A DNA stretch of 64,000 nt from positions 103,781 through 167,780 of the forward strand of contig JBCCUK010000003.1 of assembly GCA_039196965.1 (NCBI GenBank). Direction: 5' to 3'. Of the stretch, positions 17,720-27,410 are shown piece after piece (the stretch's first letter is position 1; the number at the start of each line of letters is the position of its first letter). Source of the DNA: CALLCD01 sp039196965. Lineage in GTDB: Bacteria > Pseudomonadota > Alphaproteobacteria > Caulobacterales > Hyphomonadaceae. The notes under the pieces were generated by a model that worked only from the letters and a program-made list of their open reading frames with translations, made no database searches and was not told the origin of the DNA. Both the position numbers and the translations under genes were made by a program.

Positions 17720-18670
17720 TTAGCCTGCTTTAAGGCCATTCTGAAGTGTCGCGACGAGTTTCGCCGCAGCTTGTCCATAGTCCATGTTCAATTCTCTTAC
17801 TTCGGCAAAGAGCGCAGAACAATCCAGCCATACCGATGCAACATTTGGGCGCTTGTCGGTCTCCTGCTCGAGCCAGTTGAGAACTGCGTAGCCCATGGCC
17901 TGAAACGCCATGTCGTCAGCCGCCCCCTTGGACAGGATTTCGCTCAATGCAGCGTCTGAGGGCCTTGGTAGACCGCGCAGAAAGTTCTTTGTCGCATTGA
18001 GAGATGCGAGGCCTGAGGGGCTTGCCAGCTGTGCGCCGCGCCCCGGACGTCCTCCGGCGAGATCGCGGGCTGCGGGATCTAATGTCTCTTCTTCAGATAT
18101 CTGTTTCAGAACTGCTACCGCCTCTTCATCGCTCAAAGCCTGCAGGCGCAACAAGCGGCATCGGGAACGGATCGTGGGTAGCACGGGCTGCGTATTATGA
18201 GAGATCAGAATGATCAGGCATTGGGCTGGCGGCTCTTCCAGCGTTTTAAGAAGCGCATTGGCACCAGATCGGTTCATTTCATCCAGTGAGTCGATCACAC
18301 CCACACGCCAACCGCTAAGGGCCGGCTTCAGCGAGAAGAAATGGTTGAGCTCCCGTATCGCATCGACCGGAATATCTTGTTTGACCTTGCCTTTTTCATC
18401 GGGACGCCGGCTGATCCAGCGATAGTCCGGATGCCCATCGGCGAGCATCTTCTGAATGACTGGGTCATCGGCTGGTGCATTCAGGCTATCGGGCTGACAA
18501 TCTGCACCAAGTACGCGGGCAGCCATGCGCCGTGCGAGCAGCGACTTCCCAATGCCCGACGGTCCTTCGACAAGCCAGCCATGATGCATGCGCTCGCTTG
18601 CCAGAGAATCAACGAACAGCCGCTCTGCTTCAGCGTGTCCAATGATCGGCCAGGCTGTATCGGTGCTCAT
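17720..18670 (-). CDS. holB: DNA polymerase III delta' subunit
   Basis: Clamp-loader subunit, 316 aa. It has the AAA+ fold with EGPSGIGKSLLA (P-loop), a core region with the NALLKTLEEPP motif shared by clamp loaders, and ISHNTQPVLPTIRSRC (SRC motif). Start ATG 18670 overlaps the tmk stop as ATGA, which decides it over an in-frame extension to 18715. The usual zinc cysteines of bacterial delta' are not evident. Many alphaproteobacteria carry metG between holB and tatD; it is absent here. Confidence 0.9.
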   Translation of the reverse strand: MSTDTAWPIIGHAEAERLFVDSLASERMHHGWLVEGPSGIGKSLLARRMAARVLGADCQPDSLNAPADDPVIQKMLADGHPDYRWISRRPDEKGKVKQDIPVDAIRELNHFFSLKPALSGWRVGVIDSLDEMNRSGANALLKTLEEPPAQCLIILISHNTQPVLPTIRSRCRLLRLQALSDEEAVAVLKQISEEETLDPAARDLAGGRPGRGAQLASPSGLASLNATKNFLRGLPRPSDAALSEILSKGAADDMAFQAMGYAVLNWLEQETDKRPNVASVWLDCSALFAEVRELNMDYGQAAAKLVATLQNGLKAG

Positions 18671-19323
18671 GCGCGGCCGGCACCCGATAGGCAATGCGCT
18701 TCGATGGTCGCCCAAGCCTCTTCCAGCAATCGTCCGGGTGCTTGCTCAGCGTCGAGGACAGTACATCTCTCCGGGTTGCGCTTGGCGATCTGTAGAAACG
18801 TTTCCCGGACAGAGCGATGAAATGCGAGCGGACGGGCCTCAAAACTGTCATCTCCTTCAGCCCGCGAGGCCCTACGCTTCAAAAGTATTTCGGGATCGGC
18901 ATCGAGTATCAGGGTCAGGTCTGGGCGAGACCATTCGAGAACAGCCGCCTCAAGGGATAACAGTGTGGCCATGGCGACCTCACCGCTAACGCTTTGATAT
19001 GCAAGTGTTGAGTCAGCAAAGCGGTCGCATAAAACCCACTGGCCGCTCTCCAGCGCTGGACGTATCAGTTTTTCCAGATGGTCCACGCGCGCCGCATTCA
19101 TCAGCAGAGCTTCTGTAAGCGGCGAGATTTCGGTCTCTTCTGGTGGGTTCAGCGCGACGGATCGAACTGCTTCTGCAAGCGGTGTCCCGCCGGGCTCTCT
19201 CGTTATGACGGTGGAAATGTCGTGCTCTTTTGCACGATCCGCCAGCGCTTTGATCAGGGTTGATTTTCCGGAGCCCTCACCACCTTCCAGGGTGATAAAA
19301 CGCCCTTGCAGTGCACCAGTCAT
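18667..19323 (-). CDS. tmk: Thymidylate kinase
   Basis: Phosphorylates dTMP to dTDP. The P-loop is GGEGSGKST (14-22), followed by ITREPGGTPLAEAVR (the DR/EPGG signature), DRFADSTLAYQ and the lid region LLKRRASRAEGDDSFEA. 218 aa is normal. It overlaps the upstream carboxypeptidase and the downstream holB, each by ATGA, showing a translationally coupled operon. Confidence 0.96.
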   Translation of the reverse strand: MTGALQGRFITLEGGEGSGKSTLIKALADRAKEHDISTVITREPGGTPLAEAVRSVALNPPEETEISPLTEALLMNAARVDHLEKLIRPALESGQWVLCDRFADSTLAYQSVSGEVAMATLLSLEAAVLEWSRPDLTLILDADPEILLKRRASRAEGDDSFEARPLAFHRSVRETFLQIAKRNPERCTVLDAEQAPGRLLEEAWATIEAHCLSGAGRA

Positions 19324-20468
19324 GCGTCGTCGCCCGACAGCAGTCTGCTCAGTCCTTCGGCAGCTCTTCCGACAAAGCCAAGCTTAGATACGTTTTTCAG
19401 TGCAAATACCGGCGCTCTCACCGGTGGCTGGCCTTCTAGCGTTATGACGAATTCCCCGATCTGGTCTCCAGCTTCTATAGGAGCCTCCAATGGCCCGTCA
19501 TATACGATCTCGGTCTTCGCGTCGGTGAACGCGCGCTTGTGGCCACTGATATCCAGTGGTTCCTGCAAGCCGACTGGCACGCTGCGCTGCACACCGAGCC
19601 AGACGTTAATTTCGGCAAGTGGTTGATCATTCGGCTCAAGAGTTCTGGTTTCAAAGGCCGAAAATGCGAGGCGCATAAGCCGCTCGGCCTCCCGGGCGCG
19701 CCTAGCCTCATTTTCCATTCCGTTAATGACGATGATCCGCCGAGCATCGTTTTGAACGGCGGAAGCTGTAAGGCCATATCCAGACACTTCGAGATGTCCG
19801 GTTTTCAGCCCATCAACGCCGTCCAGACGACCGAGAAGCGGATTGCGATTAGGTTGGCTAATGCCACGCCACTCATAGGTCCGTTCATTGTAGAACGGAT
19901 AATATTCAGGAAACTGGTCAATCTGGATCTGTGCGAGCCTTGCCAAATCGCGCGCCGAGATCCGATGGCCATCGGCATCAAGACCGGTCGAGTTCTTGAA
20001 ACTTGCGCTTGTCAGACCGAGGTTTTGGGCGAGGGCGGTCATTTCTCCGGCAAATGCCGCTTCCGAGCCAGACAATCCCTCCGCGAGTACGATACAGGCA
20101 TCGTTACCCGACAGTACAATGACGCCGCGAAGAAGTTCTTCCACTGTGGGTTCGTCGCCGATTGCCAACCCCATGGTTGACCCACCGGACGCCCAGCCGC
20201 CTTCCCGCCAGGCCCGCTCACTGGTCACGAAGCGGTCTGATAATGATATTTCACCGGTCTTCAGGCGATCGAAAATGACCTGCACCGTCATCATTTTCGT
20301 CATAGAAGCGGGTATCATCTCCTCGCCTCCGTTTTTCTCGAAGAGAATGGTACCCGTTTCGTGGTCAAGGATTACAGCGTGGGTCGCCTCCGTCTGAATA
20401 AGGGGAGCCTGACTGGTGGCTGCCAATGGGTGAAAAAGTGCAAAGAACAGCAGATATGCGAGCCGCAT
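19320..20468 (-). CDS. D-alanyl-D-alanine carboxypeptidase (PBP5/6 family)
   Basis: Penicillin-binding peptidase that trims pentapeptide stems of peptidoglycan in the periplasm. A signal peptide (MRLAYLLFFALFHPLAATSQA) is followed by the active-site S-x2-K SMTK (55-58), SGN (120-122) and KTG (222-224). The C-terminal PBP5-type beta domain follows (about 270-365). An amphipathic C-terminal anchor is possible. 382 aa is standard. It lies downstream of rlpA and is coupled to tmk, the arrangement seen in many alphaproteobacteria. Confidence 0.93.
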   Translation of the reverse strand: MRLAYLLFFALFHPLAATSQAPLIQTEATHAVILDHETGTILFEKNGGEEMIPASMTKMMTVQVIFDRLKTGEISLSDRFVTSERAWREGGWASGGSTMGLAIGDEPTVEELLRGVIVLSGNDACIVLAEGLSGSEAAFAGEMTALAQNLGLTSASFKNSTGLDADGHRISARDLARLAQIQIDQFPEYYPFYNERTYEWRGISQPNRNPLLGRLDGVDGLKTGHLEVSGYGLTASAVQNDARRIIVINGMENEARRAREAERLMRLAFSAFETRTLEPNDQPLAEINVWLGVQRSVPVGLQEPLDISGHKRAFTDAKTEIVYDGPLEAPIEAGDQIGEFVITLEGQPPVRAPVFALKNVSKLGFVGRAAEGLSRLLSGDDA

Positions 20469-20705
20469 GTGTCGAACAGCATCCTCTCGTTCAAGCTGGC
20501 AATGAACAACCAGCGCGCCCCATTTCCCTCTAAGGCGTAGAAAAGAGCGTGTTCGGTGCCGAGGTCAACGCATGATTAAGCTCAAGACACAGTTCTTTTG
20601 TAAAGCGGCAGTTGAGACCGCAGAAATAGCAAAGACAGGCAGAGGCAGATTTTGCTGCGCCCAGGCTTAATCATTGATTTTTCGTAAGATCTCGTATGGT
20701 TGGGT

Positions 20706-21869
20706 TCACTTATCGGAGCTCACCACAACACCATCTGCAACCCCTTGATTTGCAAGCTGATCTCTCATCGCACGAGCAGTTGTGCGATCCTCAAACGGCC
20801 CTGCCAAAACCCGGAAAAAATCTCGCCCACGAATGTTTACAGGCACGACTTTTACAGATGTCCGGCGTTGGAGTGAGCGATGCAGCCGCTCGGCGTTGGA
20901 AATCTCCGAAAAGGAGCCAAGCTGAACAAAAAACTCACCGATAGACGGCGGAGCTGGAAATCTAACCGCCTGGGGCTGGCGCGACGGCTGTGCCACCGGT
21001 TCGACCGGGCCAACAGGTTCTGGTGCTTGGGTCACGGAACGGCTCGGATCTGGCCAATCAGATACAACAGGGGCAGGGCCAAGATATCGGACCCGAACAT
21101 TGCCCTCGCCTGCCCCAAGAATACCGATGATTTCAGCGGCGCGGTCGGAAAGCTCGATCAAGCCGCCGCCCGCTATGGGACCGCGATCATTGACGCGCAC
21201 CACCGTCTCAAGTCTGGTTTGGGAATTGATAACGTGGACGAGGCTCGGCAACGGTAATGTTGGATGAGCAGCCGACAGGGCGTTTTTGTCATATATTTCG
21301 CCATTTGCCGTCGGCTGGCCGGCGAGATCGGCGGAAATCAGAGTGGCCACCCCTACCCTGTCATACTTTGAATCCGCAGCCGGATTAAATGAAACGCCGG
21401 ATACCGGGCGAACTGGTATTGCTGCTGTTGCAGCAACGGGGGTGACTTGCAGTTCTTCGGCCGCTGCAACCCGCGCAGCTTCTGCTCGGGCATCAAATCC
21501 ACCTGCGCCTATGGCAGGATCAAGCGTGAACACTTCCGTATTCTGCGCACTCGTATGATTTGAAAGTGCATATTGTTTTGCCGCGGCTGGCACTATTGCA
21601 GCCTTGTCCGATGAAAATCGAATGGGATCAGCTGATTGAGCCTGCCGCGCACCCCCTGCCCCATAAATCGTGTCTGGCTGGTCGGGGTATCTATATTCAA
21701 GCCGCTTTCCGGTATCGGGCTTGTCTGCAGACAGAGTTGCAGCTGCATATTTTATGGGAGCTGGCTGTCGATCAGCGGATGCGCTCAATGGCAATGTGGC
21801 GATCAGGGTTATGCATGTGGATGCAAGAAAGACACTACGCGTTGCCCTGGGCGGCCATATCTGTCTCAT
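20706..21869 (-). CDS. rlpA: RlpA-like septal ring protein with SPOR domain
   Basis: A 387-residue envelope protein. An N-terminal hydrophobic segment (about 12-32) is a signal peptide. A long low-complexity Ala-rich linker leads to the double-psi beta-barrel (about 170-260) with GVATLISADLAGQPTANGE and VVRVNDRGP. A Pro-rich linker then leads to a C-terminal SPOR domain (about 312-385: FFVQLGSFSEISNAERL) that binds denuded glycan strands at the septum. Whether the enzyme is an active lytic transglycosylase is unsure. GAGG precedes ATG 21869. A 237-bp gap without a gene separates it from the carboxypeptidase. Confidence 0.85.
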   Translation of the reverse strand: MRQIWPPRATRSVFLASTCITLIATLPLSASADRQPAPIKYAAATLSADKPDTGKRLEYRYPDQPDTIYGAGGARQAQSADPIRFSSDKAAIVPAAAKQYALSNHTSAQNTEVFTLDPAIGAGGFDARAEAARVAAAEELQVTPVAATAAIPVRPVSGVSFNPAADSKYDRVGVATLISADLAGQPTANGEIYDKNALSAAHPTLPLPSLVHVINSQTRLETVVRVNDRGPIAGGGLIELSDRAAEIIGILGAGEGNVRVRYLGPAPVVSDWPDPSRSVTQAPEPVGPVEPVAQPSRQPQAVRFPAPPSIGEFFVQLGSFSEISNAERLHRSLQRRTSVKVVPVNIRGRDFFRVLAGPFEDRTTARAMRDQLANQGVADGVVVSSDK

Positions 21870-22119
21870 AGAAACCTCGTTCTGCGGTTCATGACCCCAG
21901 CGTTTTGCTGGGCGAAGCCAGGTGGAATGTCACCGGGCTCGATGACATGGTTACCAGAATCTGATGCAGGTTTGGTGAACAAGGTGTTGCGCATTTCGCG
22001 GCTCTCGGAACTTTCTGTTAACCAAGCGTCGGCGGAAAATCAGGCACAATAATGACTATAACTGCAGCCTCAGGTCTTGCATTTGAAAACCGAGTGTCAG
22101 ATGAGTTGCGGCGGTCACC

Positions 22120-22209
22120 GGGCAGGTGGCAGAGTGGTTGAATGCGGCGGTCTTGAAAACCGTTGAGCGTGCGAGCGTTCCGGGGGTTCGAATCCCTCCC
22201 TGCCCGCCA
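22120..22209 (+). tRNA. tRNA-Ser (anticodon TGA)
   Basis: 90 nt. The acceptor GGGCAGG pairs with CCTGCCC, the discriminator is G and CCA is encoded. The anticodon loop CTTGAAA gives TGA at 22154-22156. The long class II variable arm (GAGCGTGCGAGCGTTC region) confirms serine. The T-arm GGTTCGAATCC is intact. Confidence 0.96.
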
Positions 22210-22293
22210 GTCGCGGCCAATTGCGCGACTTTCCACTAAACTGTTTTATAGGCGACACTGCCGACCCTCGTCGGCCGGACACCTGCGTCAGGT

Positions 22294-23148
22294 TTAGTTT
22301 GCTGCCAGCCGTAAGAAGGAAACGACCAGTTCGTTGAATTGCTCCGGCTGTTCCCGCATCGGCCAATGCCCTCCATCCATGATTTCAAGTCGTGCCGTCT
22401 TCATGGAATTTGCGGCGCTCTTCACAGCCTTGATGGGAACAAGCGCATCCTTTGCCCCATGAATGAACAGCGTTGGCTGCAACACTCCCTTGAGGCCAGC
22501 TGTAAAGACCGAACTCAATTGCCTTGCGCCTGTTTCACCACGTTGAAAATGTGTGAATGCTGTCCCTTTGCCCACAGTTTCAAGGACATCTGCGACCTCG
22601 GCGATCAGCTCGGGTGTAACCCTCTTTGGATCAGCAAAAAGCGCCTCGACAGATCGCCGGAGCAACGTCGGGTAGCGCCGTATCAATGCAAAAGAGACGG
22701 AGTTCAGAGGAAGTTTGGTCAGCAGGAACGTGAGCGTGTGGTAAGGCGCTCGGTCTGCAACACCAAATGTCCCAACCGGTACGAGCGCCTTCACGCGCTC
22801 AGAGTGGTTGATGGCTGACCACAGAGCTGCGCCACCCCCCATTGAGATACCAATTATGGACGACTGTTCGATCTCCAAGTGATCTAGAAGTGACATCAGC
22901 CATTGGCCTAGGTCGGCGATTTTATATGGTCGCCCGAAAGCTCTCGTGTCGCCGTATCCCGGCCAATTAGGGGCGATTACGCGATAGTTTCTCGAGAGTT
23001 CGGGGATCAATAATCGCCAGGACAATTTGGCAGAATCGAGTCCCCCGCCATGGAGTAGTAAGATTGTAACTGAGTGTTCCGAACCTGCATCGAGAAACGT
23101 TGCGTTGCCCGACGGCAACAAGACAGAACGTGACGTGAACTCGGTCAT
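22294..23148 (-). CDS. Alpha/beta hydrolase
   Basis: A 284-residue hydrolase-fold protein. It has the oxyanion LLLHGGG, the nucleophile elbow GISMGGG, an acid in GAKDALVP and the catalytic His in DGGHWPM. No signal peptide. It resembles the broad esterase/C-C-hydrolase/haloperoxidase-like group, and the substrate is unknown. ATG 23148 is taken as start; an in-frame TTG at 23175 would add nine residues. The gene stands alone between tRNA-Ser and the secretion locus. Confidence 0.85.
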   Translation of the reverse strand: MTEFTSRSVLLPSGNATFLDAGSEHSVTILLLHGGGLDSAKLSWRLLIPELSRNYRVIAPNWPGYGDTRAFGRPYKIADLGQWLMSLLDHLEIEQSSIIGISMGGGAALWSAINHSERVKALVPVGTFGVADRAPYHTLTFLLTKLPLNSVSFALIRRYPTLLRRSVEALFADPKRVTPELIAEVADVLETVGKGTAFTHFQRGETGARQLSSVFTAGLKGVLQPTLFIHGAKDALVPIKAVKSAANSMKTARLEIMDGGHWPMREQPEQFNELVVSFLRLAAN

Positions 23149-23594
23149 ACGCTCGCATAACAGACCTTCACGCAAGATGCAGCATCCGTAACTATGGACT
23201 CAAAGCGGTCGTCCGCAGCAGGTGCTGAGACCGCTTGCGGACTGCGTGTGGCTTGAGCATAGGTTTGCTTACTGCTCAGCGGAACTGATCATTACGGTGC
23301 ACCGAGCGGTTACGCTATCGGAGTGCGTTGGCGGAAGAGTAGTTCGTGTTTTCGTCGCGCGTGGCCCGCCATTTTCCTGTTTTCATGAGGCTTCGCTGAT
23401 GCGGTACTTGCCCGAAACTCATGGTTTTGAGTGTAGAGCGGGAGAAAATTCTCTGCTGGAGCGATCCAAAAACACGTTTACGGAGCAATTCTTGCATAAC
23501 AGGCGCTGGACAAGCGCCATTAAAGGCGCGACGGATATTGTCGCGAGGACAATGCCGCTCGAAAGCGGCTAAACTGGTGGGGGCAGAACGACCG
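23149..23594. other. Intergenic region before the secretion operon
   Basis: 446 bp between the divergent hydrolase and the ABC exporter gene, with no convincing gene. A perfect hairpin GCCGCT-CGAA-AGCGGC lies at 23554-23569, 25 bp before the exporter start. It could be a short regulatory or terminator-like structure, but no T run follows. Confidence 0.4.
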
Positions 23595-25334
23595 ATGGCG
23601 CAGACCAAACAAGCGACGCCTTCTATAAATGTATCAGAACGCCTGGCCGCGGCCCGCCGTCTTTACGGATCCCTGGCGGTTTTCAGCCTGTTTGCCAGCT
23701 TGCTGATGCTGACCGGACCGATCTACATGCTTCAGGTCTACGATCGCGTCCTCGCCAGTGGCTCCGTGCCAACTCTTCTCGCGCTTACTGGCCTTGTCGC
23801 GCTGCTCTATACATCCCTTGCAATTCTCGATTGGATACGCGGTGCGATCCTTACGGCAGTTGCCTCCCGGGTTGAGGATGCCCTTGGTGATGACGCCCTA
23901 AGGGCAGCGGTTGAAGCGCGATTGAAGGATGCTGGTCAGGCTGCCGATGGCCCGCTGCGCGATTTACGCACGATCAGGAAATTCTTGTCCGGTCCGGTTC
24001 TGAAATCCGTCTTTGATGCACCGTTTTCCATCATTTTCTTCGTTATTCTCTTCCTCATTCATTGGCTGTTCGGCGTTTTGGCCATCGGCGGCGCGATTGT
24101 CCTGACGCTGATTGCCTTCCTGAATCAGCGTTTGTCCAATAAGGCGACGCTTGAGGCGGAACGACTGGAGCAGGCATCAAACCTCCGCGCCCGCGAAATG
24201 ATGCGCAATGCCGAAGTGATTGAGGCGCTTGGCCTGCGCCCGCAATTGCAGGCGAAATGGCGCGCACAGCTCGACCAGTCCGATACAGCGATGGCGAATT
24301 CCAGCAATCTCGTCAGCGGGTTCACAAACGGAACAAAATCATTCCGGATGTTCCTTCAGTCAGGTGTGCTTGGCCTCGGCGCATATCTGACCATTATCGC
24401 TCAATCGACAGCTGGGGCAATGATCGCGGCATCAATCATCACAGGACGCGCGATCGCGCCTCTGGAACAACTTGTCGGACAATGGCGATCGGTCGTGCTC
24501 GCCCGGGAAGCATGGGCCAATCTAAAAGCTACCCTGGAAGCGCTGCCGGTGCCGACCGAAGGGCTTCAATTGCCGCCAATCGAGGGGCGAGTGTCCTTTG
24601 AGAACGTATCTGCGGCTCATCCCGGAGCGACAAAGGCTTTCCTGAAGAATATCTCATTCGAGCTCGACGCAGGCGACGTCCTTGGCGTGATTGGACCAAG
24701 TGCAGCCGGAAAATCGACCCTTGCCCGTCTGATCATCGGTGTCTGGCAACCACAAATGGGCGTTGTTCGGATCGATGGAGCGGATCTGACAAGCCGGCCT
24801 CGCGAACTTCTTGGGCCTCAGCTTGGCTACTTGCCACAGCAGGTCGATTTGTTCGCTGGAACCATTCGGGATAATATCTGTCGGTTCATTCCAGATGCCG
24901 AAGACCAGGAAGTGATCGAAGCTGCTGTAGCCGCTGACTGCCACGAAATGGTTCTGCGGCTGCCGGACGGATATGATACCGAAATTGGCGAAAACGGTGC
25001 CTATCTTTCGGCGGGACAAAGGCAGCGACTGGGATTTGCTCGAGCCCTCTTCCGGAACCCATCCCTTGTGGTGCTAGACGAACCGAATTCAAATCTTGAT
25101 AATCAAGGTGACAACGCGTTTCTGAACGCCGTAGCCGGACTGAAATCGCGCAGTAGCACAGTGGTAATTGTTGCTCACAGGCCAAACGCTATCGCCCACT
25201 GTAATAAGCTGCTTATGCTGGATGATGGTAATATGCGCGCCTTTGGCCCAAGAGAAGAAGTGTTGAAGGACGTCGCGCCGAAACAGGCGGGCGGGCGTGT
25301 GCAGTCGATAGGCAAAGGAAGCGGAAATGGTTGA
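23595..25334 (+). CDS. Type I secretion ABC transporter ATPase/permease (PrtD family)
   Basis: Inner-membrane ABC exporter of 579 aa. The N-terminal membrane domain (about 20-300) has YMLQVYDRVLASGSVPTLL, typical of the PrtD/HasD/LipB group, and no peptidase C39 domain. The nucleotide-binding domain has Walker A GPSAAGKST (about 368), the Q-loop YLPQQ, signature LSAGQRQRLGFARAL and Walker B LVVLDEPNSNLD. ATG 23595 begins where homology begins. It overlaps the membrane-fusion gene by 8 bp. Its likely cargo is the 5796-aa protein encoded downstream. No TolC-like outer-membrane gene is in the window. Confidence 0.93.
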   Translation: MAQTKQATPSINVSERLAAARRLYGSLAVFSLFASLLMLTGPIYMLQVYDRVLASGSVPTLLALTGLVALLYTSLAILDWIRGAILTAVASRVEDALGDDALRAAVEARLKDAGQAADGPLRDLRTIRKFLSGPVLKSVFDAPFSIIFFVILFLIHWLFGVLAIGGAIVLTLIAFLNQRLSNKATLEAERLEQASNLRAREMMRNAEVIEALGLRPQLQAKWRAQLDQSDTAMANSSNLVSGFTNGTKSFRMFLQSGVLGLGAYLTIIAQSTAGAMIAASIITGRAIAPLEQLVGQWRSVVLAREAWANLKATLEALPVPTEGLQLPPIEGRVSFENVSAAHPGATKAFLKNISFELDAGDVLGVIGPSAAGKSTLARLIIGVWQPQMGVVRIDGADLTSRPRELLGPQLGYLPQQVDLFAGTIRDNICRFIPDAEDQEVIEAAVAADCHEMVLRLPDGYDTEIGENGAYLSAGQRQRLGFARALFRNPSLVVLDEPNSNLDNQGDNAFLNAVAGLKSRSSTVVIVAHRPNAIAHCNKLLMLDDGNMRAFGPREEVLKDVAPKQAGGRVQSIGKGSGNG

Positions 25335-26640
25335 GCTTGCTCCCTCTCCACCGGCGCGGACGGCGACAGATGCCCGCTTCTTTCTCAGATTCGGCTGGGC
25401 ACTGATCATATTCGTGTTCGGCGGATCTGTACTATGGTCCGTCCTTGCGCCGTTTGAAGGAGCCATTCTCGCCTCTGGCACGGTCGAAGTTGCCAGCGAA
25501 CGTCAGGCCGTTCAGCACTTGGAAGGTGGCATTGTTTCCGAGATTAATGTTCGTGAGGGTGATTTTGTCGAAGCTGGCGATACACTTATCGTACTCAGCG
25601 GTGCGGATACTGAAGCGCGGTTGGCGAGCGTGGAAGCGCGGCTGAAGGCGCTCGTTGGCCAGGAGGCAAGGCTCTTATCCGAGCGGGCGTCAAATCGTGA
25701 GCTAGCCCCCGGTCCATCTCACAGCATGTTCAGCGAGGATGCTGAAATGGCGGAGATAATGACCGCTGAGCAGGAGCTGATGAACGCTCGTGCGGCATCC
25801 CGCCGGACGCAGGTCGCCCTTCTGAATCAGACCATATTACAATTGCGGGAACGCTCTACCGGCTTGAAGAATGAGATCATCGCCAATCATACCCAGGCCG
25901 GACTGATCGAGGAGGAAATACAGGATCTCGAAGTTCTATATGAGCGTGGGCTTAGTCCTCGCCCGAGAATTCTGGCCCTGAAGCGCGATAAGGCTGCCCT
26001 CGACGGCACCCGCGAAGCGTTGACTGCGGAAGTTGCAGCTACCGAAATACAGATTGGTGAAACCGAGCTGGAGTTAAACCGGCTAACTGAAGGTTTCCGG
26101 GAAGAGTTGCTGACCGAGCTAAATGAGGTGCAGACGCAAATTGCTGAGCTGGCAGAGCAAAGATCATCCGCACTCGATCAACTTGTCAGGCTCGAAATCA
26201 TCGCTCCCCGCACCGGACGTGTTCTGGGTGCCACGGCACATACGGTTGGTGGTGTTATCGGCTCCGGTACGCCGGTAATGTATATTGTCCCCGCTGACGA
26301 CACACTTGTGGCGAGAGTTCGTATTCTACCACAGGATATCGATAAGGTGACAGCCGGTGCCGATGCCAAGATCAGATTTTCGGCCTTCAACGCCAATACG
26401 ACACCTGAGGTTCCTGGCACGGTTTCCCAGGTTTCGGCAGACGTTATTCGGGACGAGGTATCCGGGCAGTTTTTCTACGAGGCAATGATCGAAGTGCCGA
26501 ACCAGATTGAAGGCGCTAGACCCCTGCAAATACTGCCGGGTATGCCCGTGGACGCTCAGGTTCGAACGGAAAGCAGAACGGTAATATCGTTCCTTCTGAA
26601 GCCGCTCCAGGATGCGATGGCGACCACGTTTCGCGAGTAG
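25327..26640 (+). CDS. Type I secretion membrane fusion protein (HlyD/PrtE family)
   Basis: Periplasmic adaptor of 437 aa. One N-terminal membrane helix (about 20-42) is followed by the barrel-lipoyl start VEVASERQAVQHLEGGIVSE, a motif diagnostic of the HlyD/PrtE group. A long coiled-coil region follows (about 90-290), rich in E/L/Q heptads. The second half of the barrel (LEIIAPRTGRVLGATAHTVG) and the C-terminal RILPGMPVDAQV-like segment complete it. ATG 25327 has AAAGGAAG upstream and overlaps the ABC gene. It bridges the ABC exporter and an outer-membrane channel that is not encoded here. Confidence 0.93.
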   Translation: MVELAPSPPARTATDARFFLRFGWALIIFVFGGSVLWSVLAPFEGAILASGTVEVASERQAVQHLEGGIVSEINVREGDFVEAGDTLIVLSGADTEARLASVEARLKALVGQEARLLSERASNRELAPGPSHSMFSEDAEMAEIMTAEQELMNARAASRRTQVALLNQTILQLRERSTGLKNEIIANHTQAGLIEEEIQDLEVLYERGLSPRPRILALKRDKAALDGTREALTAEVAATEIQIGETELELNRLTEGFREELLTELNEVQTQIAELAEQRSSALDQLVRLEIIAPRTGRVLGATAHTVGGVIGSGTPVMYIVPADDTLVARVRILPQDIDKVTAGADAKIRFSAFNANTTPEVPGTVSQVSADVIRDEVSGQFFYEAMIEVPNQIEGARPLQILPGMPVDAQVRTESRTVISFLLKPLQDAMATTFRE

Positions 26641-27410
26641 CGTTTAATCAGCTAGCGGACAATACTATAAGTGATTGATACTTCTACTCCAGACAAGTCG
26701 GCCGACGTAGCCGCTTATTAAATCTGAATCCCATCTCAGTTTTCAGCAGGCAAAAAATCGTCTTTCAGGCGAGTTCTGTTCACACCACCAGATAACCTAA
26801 TTGGGTGAATCGGTTGTTTAGCGGCCACAATGACAAATTTCGAAAACAACCATTTATAGGCAAACATACTGCTCAGCTCTCGTTATCCGAGAAAAAGCTC
26901 TGTCGTTGAACATCTTTTTGTCTGTGTTCGCCGCAATGCGCTTCGAAAAAGTACTAAAATTTCCTTACCGCGATTGTGGCTACTTGCTTTGTGTGCATAC
27001 ATTACAGATCGGACATGAGTGTATTTCGCAGTTCGCGTAATACGGGAAATTTGGGGCGCGGGGATCGGGGACGACATCTAGAAGTACGACGGATAAGATT
27101 TCTATCCTTGTACGTGCAGTTCGTCGAAACTCTTCTTGGTCCATTCGGTTGAGGGCAGCAGAAGCTGCGAGAGTAGATGCGGATTACAGTACGTAGTCGA
27201 CCTGTAAAAAGTTTCGTCAGTACAGATATTTGTTACCGGGACGCCGTGGTGCGCGCGCGTCTCGCTCAGCGACGCCTATACGAGCTCTTTTGCAGTTCAG
27301 ACCAAGCTGACTGCCAGCTTTCCAAAGCCCGCTCGGCTCTTCGATCAACACACTCTTACACCAATAATCTAACGACGATCGCTGATCAGAATAATCATTA
27401 GGGGACAACA
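26641..27410 (+). promoter_or_regulatory. Long non-coding leader of the giant gene
   Basis: 770 bp with no plausible gene in any frame, AT-richer than the flanks. It probably carries the promoter and a long 5' leader of the 17-kb gene. An imperfect inverted repeat (GTAC..GGATA / TATCC..GTAC) lies at 27084-27113. The ribosome site AGGGGA is at about 27400, immediately before ATG 27411. I see no recognised operator. Confidence 0.45.

Noticed and set aside
22000..22119. Promoter or second small gene just before tRNA-Ser
   Set aside because: Short open frames there have no ribosome site or conservation; nothing supports a gene.
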